Shown here piece by piece: positions 17,572-32,381 of a stretch of DNA of 64,000 nt. The DNA is taken from assembly GCF_002899715.1 (NCBI RefSeq), contig NZ_PPEK01000001.1, positions 434,001 to 498,000 of the forward strand, written 5' to 3'. The DNA is from Enteroscipio rubneri. GTDB lineage: Bacteria; Actinomycetota; Coriobacteriia; Coriobacteriales; Eggerthellaceae. The number at the start of each line of letters is the position of its first letter. Position 1 is the stretch's first letter. Position numbers and translations under genes: made by a program. The notes under the pieces are model-generated. The model was not told the DNA's origin. It was given only the letters and a program-made list of their open reading frames with translations, and ran no database searches.

Positions 17572-18054
17572 ATGGACGGGAAGCGCCTTGTCGTCGACGT
17601 GGTCGCCCTCGCCGTGTATGCCCTGGTGGCGAACCCCGCCTGGACGGGGATCGGCCTGCACGAATGGGCGAGCCTCGGGCTGTTCGTCGTATTCATAGTC
17701 CATTGCGCGATGCACGTCGATTGGGTCGTCGAGACCTTCGCAGGCCTCGTTCGGCGCCCGTCGCCCGCGCGGACGGGCAATCTCGTTCTCGATGCGCTGA
17801 CGCTGGCCGCTTTGATGACGACGGCGGTTTCGGGGATCCTCGTGTCGGGAGCGGTGCTGCCGGCTCTGGGGCTGTATGCCGACGGATACTACTTCTGGGA
17901 TCCTCTCCATGCGATCTCCGCGAAGGTGCTTCTCGCGCTGCTGCTGGTCCACGTGGTGGCGCACTGGAAATGGCTGTACAATTTCCTTCGAGGGGGCAAG
18001 GCGAGCGCGGTTCGCGCAGCGCGAGAGGCGGGGGAGGCCGATGAACGCGGCTAG
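17572..18054 (+). CDS. DUF4405-type four-helix membrane protein, probable b-type cytochrome
   Basis: A 160-residue protein with four hydrophobic helices. Histidines lie where a b-haem protein needs them: HEWASLGLFVVFIVHCAMHV in the second helix and LHAISAKVLLALLLVHVVAH in the fourth. This is the DUF4405/FrdC-like pattern, often found next to molybdenum or multihaem oxidoreductases. It starts immediately after the stop of the CX4CH gene and overlaps the radical SAM gene by 14 bases, so the three are tightly coupled. It likely carries electrons across the membrane between quinone and the CX4CH protein. Haem content is inferred. Confidence 0.75.
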   Translation: MDGKRLVVDVVALAVYALVANPAWTGIGLHEWASLGLFVVFIVHCAMHVDWVVETFAGLVRRPSPARTGNLVLDALTLAALMTTAVSGILVSGAVLPALGLYADGYYFWDPLHAISAKVLLALLLVHVVAHWKWLYNFLRGGKASAVRAAREAGEADERG

Positions 18055-20020
18055 GTTGCTGGAGGAGCGCCCGACGCTTCGGGCATGGCTCGAGGAGTAC
18101 GGCGCGATCGAGCGCGAGTACCTCGACGGGTTGCGGGCGACGGGCGTCGACTTCCCCCCGGCCTACGCCGACGAGGAGAGCGTCCGGGCGGCGCGGCGCC
18201 GCCTGCGCGACAAGGGCGCGACGTTTCGCAACGGCGGCGCGAGCATCGTGGCCGGCAGGCTCTCATCGGCGTGCGAAGCGTGCTCGAACGACCTCGGCAG
18301 CAAGACGTTCGCGCTGTCCTTGCAGTGCAACCGCGACTGCTACTTCTGCTTCAACAAGAACCAGCGGTCCGACGACCAGGCGTGTTCGTCGACGGGAGGC
18401 TGGCGCGACGAGGTGGACGCCTTCGCCGAGGAGTGCGGCGGCGTCACCCACGTCGGGCTGACGGGCGGCGAGCCTTTGCTGCATCGCCGGGAAGCCGTGA
18501 AGTTCGTGCGCTACGTCCACACGCGGCATCCGGGCGCGCATGTGCGCCTCTACACGGCGGGCGATTTCCTGGACGAGGAGGTGCTCTCCGAGCTGCGCGA
18601 TGCCGGCTTGCGGGAGCTTCGCATGAGCGTGAAGCTGGACGTGCGCGATCTCGAATCCGCCGTCGAGATCATCGACGGCGCCGTGGGAAAGCTCGCGCTG
18701 GCGAAGCGCTTCGTCCCCGACGTGATGGTTGAGATGCCTGCCATTCCCGGCACCGACGACGCGATGCGGCGGCTGCTCGCACGGCTCGACGAGATCGGCG
18801 CGTTCGGCATCAACCTGCTCGAGTTCGGCTACCCGATGCACGATTGGGAGGCATTCGGCTCCCGCGGGTTCGAGGTGCGCAATCCGCCGTTCCCCGTGGC
18901 CTACGACTACAGCTATCCCGGCGGCCTGCCCATCGCGGGAAGCGAGCTTCTGTGCCTCGAGCTGCTGGAGTTCGCGCTCGACGAGGGGCTGTCGCTCGGG
19001 GTGCATTACTGTTCGCTGGAGAACAAGAACCGCGGGCAGGTGTATCGGCAGAATGCCGTCGTGCGGCTCGACGAGAGGCTGTTCGAGCTGGATGGCGAGG
19101 ACTTCTTCTACAAGGCCGCGAAGGTGTTCGATGGGGACGCGGCACGCGTCGGCGAGCGCTTCGTCGCCTTGGGGGTGCCCTACGAACGGGACGAGCAGGA
19201 CGGAAGCCTCCTCTTCCATCCTGACGGCTTGGGGGCGATCGGCGATCTTCCCGTGCTGCCGGCGTTGTCGTACAACGTGATTGAGCGCACCGCCGACGGG
19301 TGCGCCGTCCGCGAATTGAAGCTCGAAGTGGCTGAAAGGGGCCTTGACATGGGAAACGAAGCAATCTGGGGCGCACGCGCGACGGCCTGGGAGCTGCTCG
19401 CGCTTACGTTCCGCTATCCGGACGAGGTCCTGGCCCAGGCCGTCTCGTCCGGCGAATGGGCCGAGGCCGCGGAGGAGGTGGCCGCTGCTCTGAGCCTCCG
19501 CCTGCCGGAGGGCTGGGGAGAGGGGCCCGGCGGATGCGCCGGGCGCGGGGACGCGTCCCGCTCCTCGGCCGAGGCGCTTCTGCACGACCTGCGCGTCGAG
19601 GCTACGCGCCTGTTCGTGGGCGCGCCCGAGCCTGCGGTATCGCCCTATGAGGGCGTGTGGCGCGCGGTCGACGACGGGGTTCAGCCGCTTTTGTTCGTGA
19701 ACCCGCATTCCATGGACGTCGAGCGCTTCATGCGCGCATGCGGGCTCGGTCGGCCGGAAGGCACGAACGACCCGCTCGACCGCGTGGATGCCGAGTGCGA
19801 GCTGCTTGAGCACCTGGCCCTGCGCGTCGCTGGCGCCGAGCCTCCCGAGGGCGCGCCCGCCGACGCCGATCTGCCCGGCGGCTCGCCCGAGGCGGCCTAC
19901 GACGAGTTCCTCCAGGAGCACGCCCGCGTCTGGCTGCCCCGCTTCGCGAAGCGCGTGGCCAAGGAGGCCCGCGAGCCCCTCTACCGCGACGCCGCCGCCT
20001 ACCTGGGGGCGATGTGCTGA
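18041..20020 (+). CDS. Radical SAM protein fused to a TorD/NarJ-type chaperone domain
   Basis: A 659-residue protein. The N-terminal half contains the radical SAM signature CNRDCYFC (CX3CX2C near residue 96) and LTGGEPLLH, followed by a partial TIM barrel to about 400. From residue 437 the sequence is a TorD-like helical domain (AIWGARATAWELLALTFRYP, SPYEGVWR, VNPHSMDVERFMRA). TorD proteins bind Tat signals and help insert molybdenum cofactor. An ATG at 19349 with GAAAGGGG upstream could also start the chaperone separately. The start ATG at 18041 follows GGGGGAGG. As last gene of the operon it likely matures the Mo subunit at 12743. What the radical SAM half modifies is unknown. Confidence 0.85.
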   Translation: MNAARLLEERPTLRAWLEEYGAIEREYLDGLRATGVDFPPAYADEESVRAARRRLRDKGATFRNGGASIVAGRLSSACEACSNDLGSKTFALSLQCNRDCYFCFNKNQRSDDQACSSTGGWRDEVDAFAEECGGVTHVGLTGGEPLLHRREAVKFVRYVHTRHPGAHVRLYTAGDFLDEEVLSELRDAGLRELRMSVKLDVRDLESAVEIIDGAVGKLALAKRFVPDVMVEMPAIPGTDDAMRRLLARLDEIGAFGINLLEFGYPMHDWEAFGSRGFEVRNPPFPVAYDYSYPGGLPIAGSELLCLELLEFALDEGLSLGVHYCSLENKNRGQVYRQNAVVRLDERLFELDGEDFFYKAAKVFDGDAARVGERFVALGVPYERDEQDGSLLFHPDGLGAIGDLPVLPALSYNVIERTADGCAVRELKLEVAERGLDMGNEAIWGARATAWELLALTFRYPDEVLAQAVSSGEWAEAAEEVAAALSLRLPEGWGEGPGGCAGRGDASRSSAEALLHDLRVEATRLFVGAPEPAVSPYEGVWRAVDDGVQPLLFVNPHSMDVERFMRACGLGRPEGTNDPLDRVDAECELLEHLALRVAGAEPPEGAPADADLPGGSPEAAYDEFLQEHARVWLPRFAKRVAKEAREPLYRDAAAYLGAMC

Positions 20021-20074
20021 AAGCTCGCATCCTGCGGTTGCGGGCGGCGCGCTTCCCTTTTCAGCGGCTCTTAT

Positions 20075-20106
20075 TACCAGGTTGCATTACGTAATGCAAC
20101 CTGGTA
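20075..20106. promoter_or_regulatory. Perfect 32-bp palindrome, operator of the toxin-antitoxin operon
   Basis: The half site TACCAGGTTGCATTAC (20075-20090) is followed directly by its exact reverse complement (20091-20106). It ends 40 bases before the antitoxin start. Ribbon-helix-helix antitoxins bind such symmetric sites to repress their own operon. It might also act as the terminator hairpin of the upstream operon, but no T-run follows. The rest of 20021-20146 shows no gene. Confidence 0.8.
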
Positions 20107-20146
20107 CAGTGTCGAATAGGAAGCAGTGGAGCCAAGGAGGTGCGCC

Positions 20147-20464
20147 ATGGCGGCGGTGGCAACATTGAACGTGCGCTTGCCCGAAGATCTCAAGGAGCGG
20201 GGCATGCAGGTTCTCGAGCGGGAGGGCGTGAGCGCCTCCGAGCTCATTCGCGACCTGTTTCGCGAGCTGGGGGAAACCCAACAGCTTCCCGACTTCGCGC
20301 GCGTGCGCGCGTGTGATCGAGGTGAGGCTGAGGCCAAGCGCGCCGCCCTGCGCGAGTTCGTTTGCCTCGGCCGCAGCTTCGAGGGTAACGATGCGTTCGA
20401 TGACACGCGGAACGCCTATCGCGAGCACCTGCTTCGGAAACATCGCCCAGGAGTGCGCGTATGA
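20147..20464 (+). CDS. Ribbon-helix-helix antitoxin
   Basis: A 105-residue protein. The N-terminus VATLNVRLPEDLKERGMQVL followed by SASELIRDLFREL is the RHH/RelB-DinJ DNA-binding pattern. The C-terminal half is charged and would wrap around the toxin. The start ATG at 20147 follows AAGGAGG. Its stop overlaps the PIN toxin start (ATGA), the standard arrangement for co-translated antitoxin-toxin pairs. It probably represses the operon through the 20075-20106 palindrome. Confidence 0.88.
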   Translation: MAAVATLNVRLPEDLKERGMQVLEREGVSASELIRDLFRELGETQQLPDFARVRACDRGEAEAKRAALREFVCLGRSFEGNDAFDDTRNAYREHLLRKHRPGVRV

Positions 20465-20916
20465 ACGTCCTCTTCGATACGAACGTCATCATCGACCTGT
20501 GGGATTCGTCCGAGGATTTCGAAAGCTCGTTTCAGGCGGTTGACATCGCGCTTCATCGCGGATTCGGGGCATGCATCACCACGCCCATGGCCCCTTCCAT
20601 TGTATATTTGCTCTCGGCGCGCAAGATCATGTCGAAGCGGGAGGCCCATGCGGCGTTCGGCAAGATCATGGACATGTTCGAGCTGCTCGACGTGACTGCG
20701 ACGGACTGTCGGCTGGCGCATGAAAAGGGCAAGGGAGATTTCGAGGACGACCTCATCGCCTGGGCCGCCTATCGCCACGGCGTCGACTTCATTGTGACGC
20801 GCAACAAACGGGATTTCGCGAAATCTCCCGTTCCCGCGCTCGCCCCGCAGGAGTTCGCGGATATCTACCGGCCCCACGATCTCGAATACGAAACGATCGA
20901 CTGGCCTGAAACGTGA
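20461..20916 (+). CDS. PIN-domain toxin (VapC-like ribonuclease)
   Basis: A 151-residue protein with the PIN-domain acidic residues: the N-terminal MNVLFDTNVIIDLW, the central GDFEDDLIAWAA, and the later FIVTRNKRDF. These acidic residues bind metal ions and cut RNA. It is coupled to the RHH antitoxin gene. Such modules act in stress growth arrest or plasmid/locus maintenance. The RNA target is unknown. The 156 bases to the next gene contain a small hairpin (CGCGCATG and CATGCGCG around 20941-20960). Confidence 0.88.
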   Translation: MNVLFDTNVIIDLWDSSEDFESSFQAVDIALHRGFGACITTPMAPSIVYLLSARKIMSKREAHAAFGKIMDMFELLDVTATDCRLAHEKGKGDFEDDLIAWAAYRHGVDFIVTRNKRDFAKSPVPALAPQEFADIYRPHDLEYETIDWPET

Positions 20917-21072
20917 GGGCTTGCCATCTAGCTTGGCCGACGCGCATGTCGTCATGCGCGAAACGCTTCGGTAAACGAATCGACGCGCATCTTTAACGTT
21001 CCGGAAAGCACGGCGAAAAGCCGGCCGGCTACGATGATTTCGAACCGGAAGCTTTCAAACGAAGGAGATGCG

Positions 21073-21550
21073 ATGTACGAGATGCCGAAACTTGAGGAGA
21101 GCTTGACGCGGCGGGGGTTCATGCGGGGCGCGGCGCTGGCTGCGGCGGCGGTGGGCGTCGCCGGGCTTGCAGGCTGCCAGTCGGCGGGTGCTGCCGAGGG
21201 CGATGCGACCGACGGTGCTTCCGGCGGCTATGTGGGGCAACCCCAGCTGACGCCGTACGTCGAACCGCGCATGATTGCCATCGAAGATGCGCAGGTGCAA
21301 GTGAAGAACGTGCTGGTGGTTGTGGACTACCAGGTTGACTTCGTCGACGGTTCGCTGGGTAGAAACGAACGCGCCATCGGACTTCAAGACGCCATCTGCG
21401 ATCGCATCAAGCAGTATCAGGATAATGGCGACTACGTGTTCTACACCATGGATACGCATCCGAGCGAAAACTACTCCCTCACTCGCGAGGGCGGCACTTC
21501 GGTTGCGAAGGGGGCATCAAGAGCGTGCCGCTGTACGCGGCGTTCTGCAT
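21073..21550 (+). pseudogene. 3'-truncated Tat-exported nicotinamidase/isochorismatase-like gene
   Basis: ATG at 21073 follows GAAGGAG. The N-terminus has a twin-arginine signal (LTRRGFMRGAALAAAAVGVA) ending in a lipobox-like LAGC. A hydrolase start follows: VLVVVDYQVDFVDGSLGRNE with the catalytic Asp, then YVFYTMDTHPSENYSLTREG. Similarity ends near 21495, before the Lys and Cys of the catalytic triad. The frame then runs to 21906 through a duplicated segment and palindromic DNA, giving a Ser/Arg/Pro-rich tail that is not protein-like. The gene was cut at the boundary of the 53-bp repeat. Confidence 0.75.
21495..21547. repeat. Second copy of the 53-bp segment at 12381-12433
   Basis: Six mismatches separate this copy from the one at 12381-12433. 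It begins at the point where the nicotinamidase-like gene loses homology. In a plus-strand frame different from that gene it encodes GGIKSVPLYAAFCIC and a stop, which looks like the end of a lost gene. A deletion joining two genes at this point would explain the layout. Confidence 0.65.
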
Positions 21551-21680
21551 CTGTTAGCACGGCTCCGCAAAAGGCGAGCGCAGCGATGCCGCCCCCCCCC
21601 GGGACGGACGGGCGAAGCCCCGCCGCCGAAGGCGGCGCATCGGCCCCGCATGCGATTCGCGGGTTTTCCATCAAGCATGA

Positions 21681-21796
21681 GGCCGTCGCACGCGCCGAAG
21701 GGTCCGGCGCGAGTTCCGCACGAGCCGGAACGCCCAGCGGGCGTTCCGTGCGAGCAGGACTGCAGAGCGCCGGACCCTTCGGCGCGTGCGACGGCC
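21681..21796. repeat. Extragenic nested palindrome upstream of rpoB (30-bp perfect arms)
   Basis: Arms at 21681-21710 and 21767-21796 are exact reverse complements over 30 bases. Inside lies a second hairpin, CGGAACGCCC (21726-21735) with GGGCGTTCCG (21739-21748). The internal 17 bases GCGAGTTCCGCACGAGC (21709-21725) recur inverted at 30066-30082 after rpoC, next to another small hairpin. This looks like a family of repetitive extragenic palindromes. A C-run at 21592-21600 and a small GC hairpin near 21621 precede it. No gene is seen in 21551-21987. Confidence 0.8.
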
Positions 21797-21902
21797 GTCC
21801 CGCAGGTCCGAAACCCCCTCCGCAACCAAAAATTTTCCGCCTCATCGTCCCAGCTAAACACAAGAATCAACAGCAAATCCCCACAGTTCGTAAAAATTTT
21901 TC

Positions 21903-21931
21903 TTGACTTGGCTCCGCTCCGCGTGTATTTT
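21903..21931 (+). promoter_or_regulatory. Sigma-70-type promoter of rpoBC
   Basis: TTGACT (21903-21908) and TATTTT (21926-21931) are separated by exactly 17 bases, close to the housekeeping consensus. Transcription would start near 21938, giving a leader of about 50 bases before the GTG of rpoB. It lies in the only AT-rich patch before rpoB, downstream of the palindromic element. No ribosomal protein genes precede rpoB, so this promoter probably drives rpoBC alone. Confidence 0.75.
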
Positions 21932-21987
21932 CGGAACTTGCGACTTTTTCGCAATTTTGCGGGTGCACATGAAGGAGGAAAAGCCTC

Positions 21988-29940
<7,953 letters not shown>

Positions 29941-29949
29941 CGGAAACTG

Positions 29950-29979
29950 GGGGCGCGCTGAGGCGCGCCCCTCTCTGTT
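29950..29979 (+). terminator. Rho-independent terminator of rpoBC
   Basis: The stem GGGGCGCGC (29950-29958) pairs with GCGCGCCCC (29963-29971) around a TGAG loop and is followed by TCTCTGTT. It begins 10 bases after the rpoC stop. The stem is very stable and the T-run imperfect. Confidence 0.8.
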
Positions 29980-29994
29980 GGGAGCCTTCGGAGC

Positions 29995-30108
29995 GGGGCT
30001 CGCCGGGCAACGCCCAGTCGCTCGGACGGTCCTGAGCTCGCGCGAACAGCCCGCCGGGCTGTTCGGCTCGTGCGGAACTCGCTTGGTGGGCACTGTCCGG
30101 CGAGCCCC
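29995..30108. repeat. Extragenic nested palindrome downstream of rpoC
   Basis: Outer arms GGGGCTCGCCGG (29995-30006) and CCGGCGAGCCCC (30097-30108) enclose an inner hairpin, CGAACAGCCCG (30043-30053) with CGGGCTGTTCG (30055-30065). GCTCGTGCGGAACTCGC at 30066-30082 is the exact reverse complement of 21709-21725 in the element before rpoB. Both copies also share GCGAGC and AGGAC next to the inner hairpin, so they are one family in opposite orientation. No gene is seen in 30109-30257. Confidence 0.75.
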
Positions 30109-30257
30109 TTCGCGAGTCTTCTGCAATCCTGGTCGGAGGCGGCACAAGCCGCCGAAACCGAAGGATCCCATGCGGCGACAGCAGGACGTGGCCCCCAACC
30201 TGCGAGAGGCGGTCAGGCCGGCTTTTGCTGGGCAGGGTTCAACTTGGAAGGGATAGC

Positions 30258-30749
30258 ATGTCCGATAAAACCTATATACCCTCGGGCGAGGAGGCGCCTG
30301 CTTTGCAGATCGGGTCCACGCTCGAGGCGCTTGCGGCCACTATCGCGGGCCGGCGCGGAGCAGGAGAGGAAAGCTACACGTATCGCTTGCTTACGAGTTC
30401 GCCCGACGAGGTGCTGAAGAAGGTCATGGAGGAGGCGGGCGAGGTGGCGCTTGCGGCCAAGGACGTGGAGGCCTGGGCAACGTCGTCTTTGGCAGCGGCG
30501 CTTGCGGCGGCAGGAGCCGACGGCGCGGCCGACGAGTTGGCCGTACAGCTGCCGCCCGAATACGATGCAGCCATCGACCATTTGCGCTATGAGGCGGCCG
30601 ACGTGGTGTACCACCTGCTCGTCGTGCTTGAGCGCTACGGCATTGATCTCGATGAGTTCGCGGCGGAGCTCAACAACCGCATGACAGACGCCGAGCGTCC
30701 CAACGGCGGCGTCCGTTTGTATGAAGAGCATGTTGAGAGAGGAAAGTAA
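30258..30749 (+). CDS. hisE: Phosphoribosyl-ATP pyrophosphatase (HisE), with an internal insertion
   Basis: A 163-residue enzyme for the second step of histidine synthesis, hydrolysing phosphoribosyl-ATP to phosphoribosyl-AMP. The MazG-like fold is shown by EESYTYRLLTSSPDEVLKKV, MEEAGEVALAAKD and LRYEAADVVYHLLVVLERYG. HisE proteins are usually near 100 residues. Here about 33 Ala-rich residues (about 78-112) are inserted between the two metal-binding helices, and the N-terminus is about 20 residues longer. The start ATG at 30258 follows GGAAGGGATAG. No other his genes are near; glmM follows one base after the stop. Confidence 0.85.
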   Translation: MSDKTYIPSGEEAPALQIGSTLEALAATIAGRRGAGEESYTYRLLTSSPDEVLKKVMEEAGEVALAAKDVEAWATSSLAAALAAAGADGAADELAVQLPPEYDAAIDHLRYEAADVVYHLLVVLERYGIDLDEFAAELNNRMTDAERPNGGVRLYEEHVERGK

Positions 30750-30750
30750 C

Positions 30751-32085
30751 ATGGCACGACTTTTCGGAACCGACGGGGTTCGCGGTGTGGCCAACACGCA
30801 GCTCACGTGCGACCTCGCGTTCAAACTTGGCCAGGCGGCCGTGGCGTTCCAGGGGACCACCATCCTCATCGGCAAGGACACGCGGCTTTCGGGCGATATG
30901 CTGGAGTCGTCCGTGGCGGCCGGCATCATGTCGATGGGCGGCACGGCGCTTCTGGCCGGCATCATCCCGACGCCGGCCATCGCCCTTCTGGTGCGCGAGC
31001 TGCATTGCGACGGCGGCATCGTGATCTCCGCTTCGCACAATCCGCCGGAGTACAACGGCATCAAGCTGTTCGACGGGCAGGGTTTCAAACTGCCTGACGC
31101 GGTGGAGGACGAGATCGAGGCCTTCGTCGCGCGCGGCGGCGCGGCGGCCGACGAGCTGCCGGCCGGCGATGCCGTGGGCGTGGCGCTTCCGGTGGAGGAT
31201 GCGTGCGAGCTCTACGTCGCGCATGCCGTGTCCACGGTGGCCGACGAAGGCATCGATTTCGCGGGCCTCAAAGTTGCGCTCGATGTGGGTCATGGCGCAT
31301 CGTGCATGACGAGTCCCGAGGCGCTACGTCGCCTCGGAGCCGAAGTCGCGGTCATCAACGAGGAGTTCGACGGCACCGATATCAACGTGCGGTGCGGCTC
31401 CACCCATCTCGAGCCCCTGCGCGAGCTGGTTGCCGCGACTGGCGCGGATGTGGGCATCGCGCACGATGGCGACGCCGACCGCGTGATGCTGGTGGATGCC
31501 GAGGGCAACGAGATCGACGGCGACGTGGTGGAGGCCGTGTGCGCTCTCGACCTCAAGGAACGTGGACTCCTTGCCGGCAACACCGCCGTGTCCACGGTCA
31601 TGTGCAATCTCGGCCTCGCCCATGCGATGCGCGACGCGGGCATCGAGCTCGTCCAAACGAAGGTGGGCGACCGCTATGTGCTTGAGGCCATGCGTGCGGG
31701 CGGGTTCGTGCTGGGAGGCGAGCAGAGCGGCCACATGATCTTCCTTGAATACAACTCCACCGGCGACGGCCTGGTCACAGCTTTGCAGTTCCTGGCTGCA
31801 TGCAGGCGCAGGGGGAAGTCCATCGCCGAAGCCGCCGCGGTCATGACGCGCTTCCCGCAGACGCTCGTCAACGTTCACGTGAATGACAAGCATGCCGTCG
31901 ACGGCAACGCAGCCGTTCAAGCCGCCGTCAGCGCGGCCGAGGCCGAGCTGGGCGATTCCGGTCGCGTACTATTGCGCCCCTCCGGCACCGAACCCGTTGT
32001 TCGCGTTATGGTGGAGGCTGCGAGTGCCGAGGAGGCCGACCGCCACGCGCGCGCCATCGCCGACGTGGTCGAGCGCGAGGTCTAG
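30751..32085 (+). CDS. glmM: Phosphoglucosamine mutase
   Basis: A 444-residue enzyme converting glucosamine-6-phosphate to glucosamine-1-phosphate for peptidoglycan and UDP-GlcNAc synthesis. The active-site serine lies in SASHNPPEYNGIK near residue 95. The metal loop DGDADR is near residue 240, the sugar-binding GGEQSGHMIF follows near 330, and the phosphate loop RPSGTEPVVRVMVE lies near the end. The start ATG at 30751 is behind GAGAGAGGAAAG, one base after the stop of hisE. The N-terminal MARLFGTDGVRG is diagnostic of GlmM against other phosphohexomutases. Length is normal. Confidence 0.95.
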   Translation: MARLFGTDGVRGVANTQLTCDLAFKLGQAAVAFQGTTILIGKDTRLSGDMLESSVAAGIMSMGGTALLAGIIPTPAIALLVRELHCDGGIVISASHNPPEYNGIKLFDGQGFKLPDAVEDEIEAFVARGGAAADELPAGDAVGVALPVEDACELYVAHAVSTVADEGIDFAGLKVALDVGHGASCMTSPEALRRLGAEVAVINEEFDGTDINVRCGSTHLEPLRELVAATGADVGIAHDGDADRVMLVDAEGNEIDGDVVEAVCALDLKERGLLAGNTAVSTVMCNLGLAHAMRDAGIELVQTKVGDRYVLEAMRAGGFVLGGEQSGHMIFLEYNSTGDGLVTALQFLAACRRRGKSIAEAAAVMTRFPQTLVNVHVNDKHAVDGNAAVQAAVSAAEAELGDSGRVLLRPSGTEPVVRVMVEAASAEEADRHARAIADVVEREV

Positions 32086-32160
32086 CAAGGCGTCCCTCGC
32101 CATGCTCTCTGCCTCTTCGGAGGGCGGGTCTCGAGCGAATGCTTGCTATTTGCGCTCCAG

Positions 32161-32194
32161 CGAGCAGCCCTCGAAAAATCCGGAGGGCTGCTCG
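32161..32194. terminator. Hairpin between convergent glmM and ppk1
   Basis: CGAGCAGCCCTC (32161-32172) pairs perfectly with GAGGGCTGCTCG (32183-32194) across a ten-base loop. It is 75 bases after glmM, between convergent genes, and so may stop transcription from both sides, although no strong T-run follows. Nothing else is recognised in 32086-32381. Confidence 0.55.
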
Positions 32195-32381
32195 CCGTGA
32201 CGTGTAAATCCGCGACGCGTCCTCAAAAGCGCGGGGCGCGCCGCGAAGATCCTCGTTGCATGACTGGTCGATCCGTTCGGCTATCCGAGCTGATGCTTTT
32301 ACGTATCTCCGAGCGCAGAGGCTGCGTGGGACGAGGGGATAGGAGGTGTCGGACGGCGCTCCCATCACCTCGCAAGGAACC

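Noticed and set aside
21550-21906. Extension of the nicotinamidase-like frame through the palindromes
   Set aside because: The sequence here is explained by repeats; the Ser/Arg/Pro-rich translation matches no fold.
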